Assembly: GCA_015065965.1 (NCBI GenBank)
Contig: SVPH01000008.1
Location: 1 to 64,000 of the forward strand
Source of the DNA: Oscillospiraceae bacterium
GTDB taxonomy: Bacteria; Bacillota; Clostridia; Oscillospirales; Acutalibacteraceae
Direction: 5' to 3'
Length of the DNA: 64,000 nt
This document shows positions 51,229-61,600 of this stretch, piece by piece (position 1 is the stretch's first letter; every line of letters begins with the position of its first letter). The position numbers and the translations under genes were made by a program. The notes under the pieces are model-generated. The model made no database searches. It saw only the letters and a list, made by a program, of their open reading frames with translations, and was not told the origin of the DNA.

Positions 51229-53463
51229 ATGGATAACGAAAACAAAAAAGTTAATAACGCTGAAAATACAAGCGGCGAAAATTCTGCTGCTCTGAACGAA
51301 ATTCTTGACGGTTTTTATGACCTTTCGCGCCTTTATGACACTCCTGTAAAGGAAAAGAAAGAGCCTAAACCGAAAAACCGCGAAGAAGAACTCAGGCAAA
51401 AAGACGAAAAGCGCCGTGCGCTTGAAATGCAGGCAATAAAGGAAGATATTGAGCGAAGATATTCACTGCAACTTGAAACCGCGCAGAACAACGCCGCTCC
51501 GCCTGCCGCAAAAAAGAAGCGTCCAGTTTCTCATGCAAACCTTATGCCTGAAATTGATGAACGCGAAACTGTCAAAGAAGAACTCGACCGAATTGATAAA
51601 ATAATCAACGGCGATGAAAAAACACAAAATACCGATGAAGACAAACCTGCAAAAAGAAAATTCAAAAAAGTAAAAAAGCAAAATACAAAACGCACAAAAG
51701 AATCTGTTACAGATTTTGATATAGACGAAACGAATTTTATCTATTCAATATTCTATAATTTCGGCAATACAATTTACAAGGTTCTTGCAGCCGTATTTAC
51801 AGCAATTTTCGGGTTAATCAAAAGACCGTTTATCTATCTTTTCAGTTCTCTTTCAAAAGCAACAGAAAGCACCAAACGCAAAGCGGTAAAGACAGCACAG
51901 TCAACCTTAAAAGAAGCAAATCATTTCAGAAAAGAAATAAAACGCGCAGGCAAGTCAATAAAACGTGCATTTAAAAGGCCAAAAACCCTGCCGCGTGTAT
52001 TAATCAATTATATCAGGCAAGCATTCTCGCGTCACAGCGGGCTTTTAAAAACCGCCGCAAACACATTGCTGCCTGTCGGTGCATTTCTGCTTTTCCTTAT
52101 AACTTATAACTATTGGAACAGTGTTACTTTTGCGCTGGAAGTTATTTACAACGATCAGAGTATCGGGTATATCAGCAATGAATCGGTATATCTTGAAGCA
52201 AAAGATCTTGTCAAGGACAGATTAAGCAGCAGTGCATATTCCTCAAAAAAATCAGAAACAGTAGAGGAAACTGCAGCAGCGGCATCCGCATCAAATCTCA
52301 GTGCCAGATATAATCTCAGCCTTGTTTCAATTGACCAACTTAACGATGCGCAGGCGATATCCGATAAAATGATTGAAAACTCCGTCGATAATCTTACTCA
52401 CGCCTGCGGAGTTTATATTGACGGTGAATTTATCTGCGCAGTAAAAAACGAGGCAGACGCAAAAACCGTTTTCTATGACATTCTCGCACCATATGAAGCC
52501 GATGCAGATAAAAACGGCTATGTTGTAGGTTTTGCGGAAAACATTGATTACGTTCAGGGACTTTACCGTGACGATAACAGTGTAATGTGGGATGCAACCG
52601 AACTATCAGCAGTTCTCACAGGCAGCACAAAGCCCAAGGAAACCTACACGGTCACAAAAGAAGGCGAAACAATCAAGACGGTTGTTGAAAACACAGGTGT
52701 AAGCGAAGATTCTCTAAAATCACTTAACCTTACCGTTGACTGGGAAAACCTACAGCCCGGCGATGAAATCATCACCGAGGGCGGAGAAAAACTCATCAGC
52801 ATCAGAAAAATCGTTACTTCAACAACTGTAAGAGATATTGAGTTTGAAACTGTTAAAAGACGAGATGCAACCAAATACAGCGGTTACAGACAGGTTCTTC
52901 AGAAAGGTATTAACGGCAGCGAAAGAGTTACAAAAACTCAGATTTACATTGACGGTGTACCTCTTGAACCTGAATATTCATACGAAACAATAACCGAACC
53001 TGTTGACGAAATTGTTGCAATCGGCACAAAAACCACCTATGGCGGTGTTTATATCGGAACAGCATCCGATTCCGGCTTCCTTTGGCCTGCTCCGAGTTGC
53101 CATCGAGTAAGTTCACCGTATGGTTGGCGAAGCAGCGGCTGGCACAACGGCATTGACCTTGTAAAAGCAGGCGGCGGTGCTTCCGGTACACCCGTTATTG
53201 CATCAAAGAGCGGCACGGTTGAAGTTGTTCAGCGAAGTAATTCGGGCTACGGCAACATGGTACTCATCAACCACGGCAACGGTTACAAAACAAGATATGC
53301 TCATATGATAAAGGGCTCTATCACCGTTTCGGTAGGCGATTATGTTGAAGCAGGTCAGACTATCGGCAAAGTAGGTTCAACAGGCAACTCAACAGGTCCG
53401 CACCTTCATTTTGAAGTTATCTACCGCGGCGAAACTCAGAACCCCAAAAATTATATCTACTAA
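51229..53463 (+). CDS. Membrane-anchored M23 peptidase with LysM-like and G5 domains
   Basis: A 744-residue protein. Residues 1-270 are cytoplasmic, highly charged and partly coiled coil (Lys/Glu-rich); a single helix lies at about 277-297 (LLPVGAFLLFLITYNYW). The outside part has a conserved region, a LysM-like stretch (about 472-527, TVTKEGETIKTVVENTG, LQPGDEIIT), a G5 domain (about 537-602) and a C-terminal M23 endopeptidase with SPYGWRSSGWHNGIDL, a late YAHM and HLHFE, which holds all zinc ligands. It would cut peptidoglycan peptide bridges. The extensive cytoplasmic region is unusual and may connect to division or sporulation machinery. ATG at 51229 follows CGGAGCG. Confidence 0.9.
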   Translation: MDNENKKVNNAENTSGENSAALNEILDGFYDLSRLYDTPVKEKKEPKPKNREEELRQKDEKRRALEMQAIKEDIERRYSLQLETAQNNAAPPAAKKKRPVSHANLMPEIDERETVKEELDRIDKIINGDEKTQNTDEDKPAKRKFKKVKKQNTKRTKESVTDFDIDETNFIYSIFYNFGNTIYKVLAAVFTAIFGLIKRPFIYLFSSLSKATESTKRKAVKTAQSTLKEANHFRKEIKRAGKSIKRAFKRPKTLPRVLINYIRQAFSRHSGLLKTAANTLLPVGAFLLFLITYNYWNSVTFALEVIYNDQSIGYISNESVYLEAKDLVKDRLSSSAYSSKKSETVEETAAAASASNLSARYNLSLVSIDQLNDAQAISDKMIENSVDNLTHACGVYIDGEFICAVKNEADAKTVFYDILAPYEADADKNGYVVGFAENIDYVQGLYRDDNSVMWDATELSAVLTGSTKPKETYTVTKEGETIKTVVENTGVSEDSLKSLNLTVDWENLQPGDEIITEGGEKLISIRKIVTSTTVRDIEFETVKRRDATKYSGYRQVLQKGINGSERVTKTQIYIDGVPLEPEYSYETITEPVDEIVAIGTKTTYGGVYIGTASDSGFLWPAPSCHRVSSPYGWRSSGWHNGIDLVKAGGGASGTPVIASKSGTVEVVQRSNSGYGNMVLINHGNGYKTRYAHMIKGSITVSVGDYVEAGQTIGKVGSTGNSTGPHLHFEVIYRGETQNPKNYIY

Positions 53464-53467
53464 ATCC

Positions 53468-53501
53468 AAAGCCACTGCAGAACAATCTGCGGTGGCTTTT
53501 T
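53468..53501 (+). terminator. Terminator after the M23 gene
   Basis: AAAGCCACTGCAG / CTGCGGTGGCTTT stem with one wobble pair, loop AACAAT, followed by TT. Confidence 0.75.
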
Positions 53502-53562
53502 GAATTATATCCGTTTTATGGGTACATAATACTAATACAACCTATTAACGGAGGAATGAAAA

Positions 53563-54927
53563 ATGGTCAAAAAATTGATTTCTGTTTTTGCAGCAATACT
53601 GCTTGCTTCAGGCGTGTTTACAGGCTGCAACCGCAATACTGCCAACAACGGAACAAGCAATGGCGGCTCTGCTGAAACTGTCAAAGAAATCCGATACCTA
53701 AACTTCAAGCCTGAAATTGCTGAGGTTTATGACAGAATTTCACAGGCATACGAAAAAGAAACAGGCATAAGACTTGTTGTTGAAACTGCCGCTTCGGGCA
53801 CTTATGAATCCACACTCACAGCACGAATGGCGACCGATAATGCACCAACTATTTTTCAGGTTAACGGACCTATCGGCTATTCTTCGTGGGCGGATTATTG
53901 CGCAGATCTTTCCGATACAGAACTTTATCAGCATCTTAACGATAAATCACTTGCAATTACTGCAGACGGTGCGGTTTACGGCATTCCGTATGTTGTTGAA
54001 GGCTACGGAATAATCTACAACAAAAAAATCACGGATGCATATTTTGCTTTACCTGAGAAAAAAACCGATATCTCATCAACCGATGAAATCAAAAACTTTG
54101 CAACGCTCAAAGTCGTTGTTGAAGATATGCAGGCAAACAAAGACAAACTCGGTATAAACGGTGTTTTTGCCGCAACATCGCTCAAATCAGGCGAGGACTG
54201 GAGATGGCAGACTCATCTTATGAACATTCCGATAACTCTCGAGTTCAGAGATAAAAACATTGACCTGACAGGCGAAGATTACAAATCAATTGAATTTAAA
54301 TATTCCGAAAATTTCAAAAATATCTTTGACCTTTATATAAATAATTCAACAACAGATAAAAAACAACTCGGCACGGTTGACGTCACCTCATCAATGGCAG
54401 AATTTGCTCTGGGTAAATGCGCCATGGTACAAAATGGCAACTGGGGAGCATCGCAGATTCTCGGCGTTACAGGTAACACCGTTGCGGCAGATGACATCAA
54501 GTTTTTGCCGATTTATATGGGAATTGAAGGTGAAGAAAACACCGGTATTTGCATCGGCACTGAAAACTTCATCTGCATTAACTCCAAAGCAAGCGAAGCA
54601 GAGCAAAAGGCTGCAGCCGACTTCCTCTACTGGCTTTTCAGTTCCGAAACAGGCAAAAAATTTGTAACCGACGAACTCGGCTTTATCGCTCCGTTTGACA
54701 CTTTTGCCGAAGGTGATGAGCCCAATGATCCGCTTGCAAGAGAAATCACCAGATATATGAATATGGAAGGAATCGCAAATATCCCATGGAATTTTACCGT
54801 TTTCCCAAGCCCTAACTATAAAGATATGCTTGGCACTGCCCTGTTGAAATATGCTCAAGGTACGGCTACATGGGACGAAGTTAAAAAGACCGCCGTTGAC
54901 GAATGGAAAAACGAATTCGGGATATAA
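53563..54927 (+). CDS. Sugar ABC transporter, extracellular solute-binding lipoprotein
   Basis: A 454-residue family 1 solute-binding protein. The signal peptide VKKLISVFAAILLASGVFTGC ends in a lipobox with Cys as the anchor. The mature part has the usual two-lobe pattern: ARMATDNAPTIFQVNGP, IPYVVEGYGIIYNKK, CAMVQNGNWGASQI and ADFLYWLFSSETGKKFV. It captures oligosaccharides for the two permeases downstream. Ligand is unknown; the facing GH38 and esterase genes hint at mannose-containing or acetylated glycans. Start follows ACGGAGGAATGAAAA. Confidence 0.92.
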   Translation: MVKKLISVFAAILLASGVFTGCNRNTANNGTSNGGSAETVKEIRYLNFKPEIAEVYDRISQAYEKETGIRLVVETAASGTYESTLTARMATDNAPTIFQVNGPIGYSSWADYCADLSDTELYQHLNDKSLAITADGAVYGIPYVVEGYGIIYNKKITDAYFALPEKKTDISSTDEIKNFATLKVVVEDMQANKDKLGINGVFAATSLKSGEDWRWQTHLMNIPITLEFRDKNIDLTGEDYKSIEFKYSENFKNIFDLYINNSTTDKKQLGTVDVTSSMAEFALGKCAMVQNGNWGASQILGVTGNTVAADDIKFLPIYMGIEGEENTGICIGTENFICINSKASEAEQKAAADFLYWLFSSETGKKFVTDELGFIAPFDTFAEGDEPNDPLAREITRYMNMEGIANIPWNFTVFPSPNYKDMLGTALLKYAQGTATWDEVKKTAVDEWKNEFGI

Positions 54928-54938
54928 TTGAGTAGTAG

Positions 54939-54965
54939 GGGCGACCCGTTAAGGTCGCCCTTTTT
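54939..54965 (+). terminator. Intra-operon terminator after the binding protein gene
   Basis: GGGCGACC / GGTCGCCC stem with a 6-base loop and five T, 26 bases before the first permease ATG. It would give much more binding protein than permease, a common arrangement in CUT1 operons. Confidence 0.8.
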
Positions 54966-54990
54966 CACTCAAACCCTTGGAGTTGATTTT

Positions 54991-55845
54991 ATGCAAAAAA
55001 CGCTCAAAAAATATTTTCCCGTATTCCTTCTGCCAACACTGATTTCATTTGCAATATCGTTTATAATTCCGTTCGTTATGGGCGTTTACCTTTCATTCAC
55101 GGAATTCAAAACAGTTAATGACAGTAAATGGGTTGGTCTTGAAAACTACATCAGAATATTTACAAGCGACAAAACATTTATGAACTCACTGTGGCTGACA
55201 GTTAAATTCACAGTTGTTTCTGTTATAACAATCAATATCATCGCTTTTGCGATTGCTCTGCTGCTTACAAAAGGGCTTAAAGGAACAAACCTTTTCAGAA
55301 CAGTATTTTTCATGCCAAACCTTATAGGCGGTATTGTGCTCGGTCATATATGGAGCCTTATCATAAACGGTGTTCTCGGCTATTTCGGCGTCGATATCAC
55401 ATACAAGCCCGAATACGGTTTTTGGGGTCTTGTTATACTGATGAACTGGCAATTGATAGGTTATATGATGATAATTTATATTGCAGGCATTCAAAACATT
55501 CCCGACTATCTGCACGAAGCCGCTGCAATCGACGGCGCATCACCCGTTCAGACTCTCTTTCATATTACAATCCCCATGGTCATGCCTTCGGTTACAATTT
55601 GCACATTTTTAACACTCACAAATTCTTTTAAACTGTTTGATCAGAACCTTGCCCTTAACGGAAAATCATCTGACACTGCACTGCTTGCTCTGGATATATT
55701 CAAAACTTTCTATGACCATACCGGGCTTAAACTTGCGCAGTGGCACGGAACAGGTCAGGCAAAAGCGGTTATATTCTTTATTATTGTTGCGATTATCGCC
55801 TTCATTCAACTCCGCGCAACAAATCAAAAGGAGGTTGAGCATTAA
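54991..55845 (+). CDS. Sugar ABC transporter permease, MalF type
   Basis: A 284-residue permease with six helices. The EAA loop reads EAAAIDGASPVQTLFHITIPMV, which contacts the ATPase. N-terminal PVFLLPTLISFAISF and FTEFKTVNDSKWVGLENY are typical. The ATG at 54991 follows TTGGAG; the frame is open further upstream through the terminator but lacks a site. It pairs with the MalG-type permease whose start overlaps its stop. Confidence 0.9.
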   Translation: MQKTLKKYFPVFLLPTLISFAISFIIPFVMGVYLSFTEFKTVNDSKWVGLENYIRIFTSDKTFMNSLWLTVKFTVVSVITINIIAFAIALLLTKGLKGTNLFRTVFFMPNLIGGIVLGHIWSLIINGVLGYFGVDITYKPEYGFWGLVILMNWQLIGYMMIIYIAGIQNIPDYLHEAAAIDGASPVQTLFHITIPMVMPSVTICTFLTLTNSFKLFDQNLALNGKSSDTALLALDIFKTFYDHTGLKLAQWHGTGQAKAVIFFIIVAIIAFIQLRATNQKEVEH

Positions 55846-56687
55846 TGAGGTCAAAGCGTAATATAATAAACTGTTTGATTTATGTATTGCTTTTTCTTTT
55901 GGCGGTTATTTTCCTTGCGCCGATTTTTATAATTCTGCTCAACTCCGTAAAAAGCAATTTTTACATTTCTGAATCCCCTTTTACTTTTCCTACTGACGAA
56001 ACATTTACCGGTATCCAAAATTTCATAAAAGGCTTTACTCAATCCGATTTTGCTAAGGCATTTTTTAATTCGGCATTCATAACCGTTTTTTCGGTTGCAG
56101 GCATTGTTCTTCTCACCTCAATGACTGCATGGTATATCATAAGAATAAAAAACAAATTCACCAAAATAATATATTATCTTTTTGTTTTCAGCATGATTGT
56201 ACCTTTCCAGATGGTAATGTATACAATGACTTATTATGCTTTTGAACTTAACCTCAATAACCGTTTGGGTATAATTCTTATTTATCTTGGTTTTGGCGCA
56301 GGACTATCTGTTTTTATGTTCAGCGGATTTATAAAAAGCATACCTACAGAAATCGAAGAAGCCGCAACCATTGACGGCTGCAGCCCCATAAAAACCTTTT
56401 TTCTTATTGTATTCCCTATCCTTAAACCGACGGCGATAACAGTTGCCATTCTTAATGCAATGTGGATATGGAACGATTATCTGCTGCCCTATCTTGTTCT
56501 CGGTTCAGGTGAAAACAGAACTCTGCCCGTTGCCGTTCAGATGGCTCTGACAGGCGGCTACGGAAACAAAGATATGGGTGCACTCATGGCAATGCTTGTG
56601 CTGGCAATTCTGCCGATTATCATATTCTATCTTTTCTGCCAGAAATATATTATCAAAGGCGTTGTGGCAGGCGCTGTTAAGGGGTAA
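55845..56687 (+). CDS. Sugar ABC transporter permease, MalG type
   Basis: A 280-residue permease with six helices and the EAA loop EEAATIDGCSPIKTFFLIVFPIL. N-terminal helix VLLFLLAVIFLAPIFIILLN and LLPYLVLGSGENRTLPVAVQ fit CUT1 permeases. Start follows AAGGAGGTTGAGCATTA, overlapping the MalF-type stop by one base. Confidence 0.92.
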   Translation: MRSKRNIINCLIYVLLFLLAVIFLAPIFIILLNSVKSNFYISESPFTFPTDETFTGIQNFIKGFTQSDFAKAFFNSAFITVFSVAGIVLLTSMTAWYIIRIKNKFTKIIYYLFVFSMIVPFQMVMYTMTYYAFELNLNNRLGIILIYLGFGAGLSVFMFSGFIKSIPTEIEEAATIDGCSPIKTFFLIVFPILKPTAITVAILNAMWIWNDYLLPYLVLGSGENRTLPVAVQMALTGGYGNKDMGALMAMLVLAILPIIIFYLFCQKYIIKGVVAGAVKG

Positions 56688-56690
56688 ACA

Positions 56691-57785
56691 ATGGCAAAAA
56701 TTAAATTCAACAATATTGTAAAATCCTTTGATAACGGAAAATTCACGGTTATACCCAATCTTTCTTTTGAAATTGAAGACAAGGAATTTGTTGTGCTTGT
56801 GGGGCCCAGCGGCTGCGGAAAATCAACAACACTCAGAATGATTGCCGGACTTGAGGACATTACAGCAGGCGAACTTTATATAGATGAGAAAAAAGTTAAC
56901 GATATCCCGCCGAAAGACAGGGATATAGCCATGGTTTTTCAGAGTTACGCCCTGTATCCTCACATGACGGTATATAAAAACATGGCATTTGCACTTAAAC
57001 TCAAAAAAATGCCGAAAGAAGAAATTGACAAAAAGGTAAAATGGGCTGCAAAAATCCTTGATATTGAGCCTTATCTTGACAGAAAACCGCGGGCACTTTC
57101 AGGCGGTCAGCGGCAGAGAGTTGCGCTTGGCAGAGCAATGGTCAGAAATCCGAAAGTTTTTTTGCTTGATGAACCGCTCTCAAATCTTGATGCAAAACTG
57201 AGAACTGAGATGCGCAGTCAAATAACCTCTCTGCACAAAAGGCTGCAAACAACTTTTGTTTATGTAACACATGATCAAACCGAAGCCATGACAATGGCAG
57301 ACCGAATTGTTGTTATGGATAAAGGTGTTATACAGCAATTTGATACGCCGCAAAAACTCTACAATGAACCTGCAAACATGTTTGTTGCAGGCTTTATCGG
57401 TTCACCTCAGATGAATTTTATCAATGCAGCCGTGGCAGATGATAAGGGCATAAAAATAAGGTTTTCGGGATATGAATTCGATGCACCGAAAACTAAAATT
57501 GAACCTCTGAAAAATTATATCGGCAAAGAAATAGTCCTTGGTATACGCCCCGAACATTTTACTGCAGGCAATAAAGATAAAAACACATGTGAGATGACTG
57601 TTAAAACAGAAATTGCGGAAATGACCGGCAGTGAAACAAATATCTATTTTGACCTCAGCGGAAAACGATGCATTGCACGCATAAATACTGAAAAGAAAAT
57701 CGCTGACGGTGATTGTGTAAAACTACTTTTCAGCAACGAATCGGCTTATTTTTTTGATAAAGAAACAACTCAGGTCATCGGATAA
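56691..57785 (+). CDS. Sugar ABC transporter ATP-binding protein, MalK/MsmK type
   Basis: A 364-residue ATPase. Walker A is VGPSGCGKSTT, the Q loop is VFQSYALYPHM, the signature ALSGGQRQRVALGRA, Walker B FLLDEPLSNLDA, and the switch histidine is in VYVTHDQTEA. The C-terminal regulatory TOBE-like domain has EIVLGIRPEHF. CUT1 transporters of Firmicutes often borrow a shared MsmK; here the ATPase is encoded in the operon. Confidence 0.94.
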   Translation: MAKIKFNNIVKSFDNGKFTVIPNLSFEIEDKEFVVLVGPSGCGKSTTLRMIAGLEDITAGELYIDEKKVNDIPPKDRDIAMVFQSYALYPHMTVYKNMAFALKLKKMPKEEIDKKVKWAAKILDIEPYLDRKPRALSGGQRQRVALGRAMVRNPKVFLLDEPLSNLDAKLRTEMRSQITSLHKRLQTTFVYVTHDQTEAMTMADRIVVMDKGVIQQFDTPQKLYNEPANMFVAGFIGSPQMNFINAAVADDKGIKIRFSGYEFDAPKTKIEPLKNYIGKEIVLGIRPEHFTAGNKDKNTCEMTVKTEIAEMTGSETNIYFDLSGKRCIARINTEKKIADGDCVKLLFSNESAYFFDKETTQVIG

Positions 57786-57829
57786 AAAAACACTCTCCGC
57801 AACCCGGAATAAGGCAACGGAGGGTGTTT
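57784..57829. terminator. Terminator between convergent genes
   Basis: AAACACTCTCCG / CGGAGGGTGTTT, 12 pairs with one G-T, 18-base loop. The minus strand runs into seven T, so it best serves the esterase gene from the right; for the ABC operon it is weaker. Confidence 0.65.
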
Positions 57830-57853
57830 AAACATAACATAGTGCTGAAATTG

Positions 57854-58585
57854 TCAGACTTCAAATCTTTTACAAAGCCAATTCATGCAAAGATCGACCC
57901 AGCATTTGAGATGTGCATTATATTCTTCCTCTGCTTTGGAGTATACGGTATGGTCAGCAAGAGAATATCCGTGGTATCCCTTTTCAAAAATATGAATTTC
58001 AAAAGGCACTCCTGCTTCTTCAAGCGCTGCGGCATAAGCGATTGAGTTCTTTATTGGAACTACACCGTCCTCACGGACAGCAGCAATGAAGGTTGCGGGA
58101 GTTTTTTCATCAACTTCCTTTTCAAGTGACGGAACGGGAAATGCAAGAATTTTGCCGATTGATTCAAGTATGCAAGGATAAATAAGAATGCTTGCATTCG
58201 GGCGGATTTTACCCATTGTTGATAATGCTGCGCAGAGATGACCGCCTGCGGAGAAACCGATTGCTGCAATTTTCTCTTTATTGACACCCCACTCGGCAGC
58301 ATTGTCATGAATGATCTCCATTGCCTCCTCAGCATCTGCAAAAGGCATTGAGAAGTCCTTATCTTTTCCGATTGAATAACGCAGCACAAACGCAGCGTAA
58401 CCCTTCGCCGCAAAGGCAAGAGCAACGGGTTCAGCCTCTCTGTCCGAACAAAAACTGTATCCTCCGCCGGGAATAACAAGCACACCCGGGCGCACCGCCA
58501 TTCTGGGCATTTCTTTTGATGCATCGGGCAGATATACGTTCAGCGTTACACCTTCATTTTTTAATTTCAATTCAAAAATTTTCAT
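57854..58585 (-). CDS. Alpha/beta hydrolase, acetylesterase-like
   Basis: A 243-residue cytoplasmic esterase of the type found in polysaccharide utilisation loci. VIPGGGYSF is the oxyanion segment with HGGG-like glycines, nucleophile elbow GFSAGGH, acid in REDGVVP and histidine in GYHGYS. It would remove acetyl groups from imported sugars. Start follows GAGGTAAGAA. It is downstream of GH38 but separated by a terminator hairpin. Confidence 0.85.
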   Translation of the reverse strand: MKIFELKLKNEGVTLNVYLPDASKEMPRMAVRPGVLVIPGGGYSFCSDREAEPVALAFAAKGYAAFVLRYSIGKDKDFSMPFADAEEAMEIIHDNAAEWGVNKEKIAAIGFSAGGHLCAALSTMGKIRPNASILIYPCILESIGKILAFPVPSLEKEVDEKTPATFIAAVREDGVVPIKNSIAYAAALEEAGVPFEIHIFEKGYHGYSLADHTVYSKAEEEYNAHLKCWVDLCMNWLCKRFEV

Positions 58586-58603
58586 TTCTTACCTCAATCC
58601 AAA

Positions 58604-58626
58604 TCGGGCGGCTTTATGCCGCCCGA
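58604..58626 (-). terminator. Terminator after GH38
   Basis: Perfect 9-base GC-rich stem TCGGGCGGC / GCCGCCCGA with a 5-base loop; only short T stretches follow, so read-through to the esterase is possible. Confidence 0.6.
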
Positions 58627-58632
58627 AATATT

Positions 58633-61600
58633 TTAGTAACTGATTTTAAGAGTCTTGATTTCAAAAGGTTTAAACACAAGTTCAGTTGAATCAAGTTCGC
58701 TCTGAACTTCTTCAAGCATATTTGTGATTTCAACCTTCTTTGCGCCTGCGAAGAACTCAACAGGGCAGGTTGTGTATGTACCTTCTGCTTCATAAAGACG
58801 GGCAATAAATGCCTTTTCACCGTCTTCACAGGGCTTGATAACCTCAACAATTACGTTATCAGCCTTGGGAAGAACAAGTGCTGTTGCCTCAAAATCACCC
58901 TTACCTGCAACAACGGGAACATTAAGTTCATATGCAGGCTTGATTACTGTATCGGCAGAGAAACCGCCAACATGGGGAAGGAATGAATAAACCGTTCTGT
59001 GAAGTCCCAGATCACCGTTATAGTCGGGTCTTGTGCCGCCTTTGTGGAGTGAAAGACGCATATTGCCGCCCTCAACACTGATTGCATACTTGCTGTCATT
59101 GAGAATTGCAACACCGCAACGGGTTTCCGAAAGGTCCGTATACTTATGGTTAACAACCTCAAACTTAGCCTTTTCAACCGAATTGTTGCGTGTGGTAGGT
59201 CTGAGAACATTACCGTACTGAATTTCAAAACGTGCAAAATCATTCTGAACTGAAGTATCAAACGCTGTTTTAAGGAAGCGGTGATTATCCTGCCAATCCA
59301 TAAGAGTATCAAAGCGGATTTCAGCACTGTCTGCAAAATAAATAACATCCTGAGTAACGGTTGATTTCTTTGAAACGCTGTATTTGCTTCTGATAACAAC
59401 CGCTGCCGCACCCTGTGAAACAACCTCACGGCTGATAAGAGCGGAGTGGTCAGCATACTTACATTCAAGGTCAGCATCAATATCCCAGTTATCCCATGAA
59501 GTGGGAAGGTCCTCAGCAATAATAAATGTGTTAAGAGGATATTCGCCACCGCAAAGTTCTCTGTTCATTCTCTTATCAAAGAATGATGAAATATAACCCT
59601 TGGCATCAAACGTAATATCAGCAAAAGGAGTTGACATCTTGTTGCCGTCAACTTTGATTTCACTCTCTGAAGATGCAGCACCTTTCACAAGGTTAATCTT
59701 AACGGTTGAGAAAGCAGGAACCGTAATTCCGCTGATGATAAGGATGTTTTTACCGTCAAGGTTTGTATATGCCTGCTGCTTGCAGTCGCAATCAGCAACA
59801 AGACCGGCTTCACACTCAAGGAAAATGGGGTCACATCTGTCAAATGAAAGGGTGTTTGTAACTGTTACAACTTCGCCTTCGCCTCTGACAGCCTGAGAAG
59901 TGAGTTCCTTTGCAGTTTCGATAACCCAGCCTGTTTCTTCAAGTGAAAGAATATGAGCATCAGGGATACAAGTACCGGGAAGAATATCGTGGAACTGGTT
60001 TATGAGAAGTTTTTCATAAAGAGGATGAGTTTTTTCGTCAGTTGCAGCAACGCCTGCTTTGATTGCACCGTCAACGGTGAAATATTCAAGGTCACGAAGA
60101 GCAAGTTCTGCCTTTCTGTTATTTCTCTTTATGTTATGCTGGTTTGTGAGAGTACCTCTGTGAAGTTCAAGATAAAGTTCGCCAACATATGTGTTGGGGT
60201 TCTTAACTGTTGCTTCAAGATCTTTCATGAAATCGCCAACGAACACATGCTCCGACTTACAACAGCCGTTCAAATCAGCAACACGTCTTGTTTCTTCAAT
60301 CATTTCAAACTGCGGTCCGCCGCCGCCGTCACCGTAACCGTAAGCAAGAAGACGCTTGTTTGTAACATTTCTTTCTTTTATCGAAGAACCGTTGGGGTCT
60401 GTTGTTATATTATAAATATCCTCGGGTGCAGGCCACAAATGGGTTTTATTGAAATGGGTAAATACCTTTGTGCCGTCAATTCCCTGCCAATAGAAAGCAT
60501 CATAGGGGAACACATTTGTATCGTTCCAGTCAATCTTTGTTGTGCAGAAATAATCAACCGAGCAGCCTTTCATAATCTGAGGAATTGCTGCGCTGTAACC
60601 GAATGTATCGGGAAGCCAGAAGCAGTTTGAAGTATAGTTAAAATACTTTCTTGTGAATCTCTGACCCCAGAGGAACTGACGAATCATTGATTCGCCTGAA
60701 GTTATGTTACAGTCGCACTCAACCCATACGCCGCCGTTTGGCTCATATCTGCCTTCTGCAACGCTCTTCTGAATTCTCTTGAAAAGTGAGGGATAATGCT
60801 TAAGAAGCATATCCGAGTGGCATGCCGAACTCTGAACGAACTTGTATTCGGGATACTGCTCCATAAGTGAGAGTTGGTTCGAATATGTTCTTGCACACTT
60901 TTTGATTGTTTCGGGAACAGGCCAGAGCCATGCGGTATCCATATGTGAGTGACCTATAAGACCTACACGGGGTGCTTCGGGACCTGTCTTCACTGCGAGC
61001 ACTTCCTTGAGGAAAGGATGCGCAGCCTTGAGTGCTGCTCTGAAACTTTCATCATCGGTATCATCATATGAATAGAGAAGGCGCTTGTGAGCCTCATAAA
61101 GTCCGTTAACAACTTCTCCCCTGCGGAAAGATGATTCATCAAGAACCATTGCAAGTTCATTAACAGCCATTAAATCAAAATAGAAATCATTGATATCGTA
61201 ATCTTTCAAGCAGATATCTATGCCGTTAAAGGTGTAGTTATAGTCAAGAAGAGGATTATTTTCAAGAGGACCGCAGCCCTTGTGAGGATGACCTGCATAA
61301 ACTTCAAGTGCAATTTCAATCTTTTCGCCCGCTTTTGCGTTCTTTTTAAGAAGATCGCAATAATGGTTACCGTGACCTGTGAAAACGATTTTTGTTGCAA
61401 ATGTGCCGTAAGGTTCGCCGTTAACCCAAAGAAGAGTTTCATAGCCCTGTGTGTGAGGTCTGATAAAAATGTCCTTACCGTCAAGTTCTTCCGGAACAAT
61501 AAACTCTGTCTTGAACCAGCAGAAAGACCTTGCTGCACCCCAGACCCAACCCTTTTCAACGGGAGCAAAAAGAGAATCATCGGGAATCTCATAGAGCCTT

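Noticed and set aside
59953-60630. 225-codon plus-strand frame opposite GH38
   Set aside because: Antisense shadow within an intact GH38 gene; no ribosome binding site.
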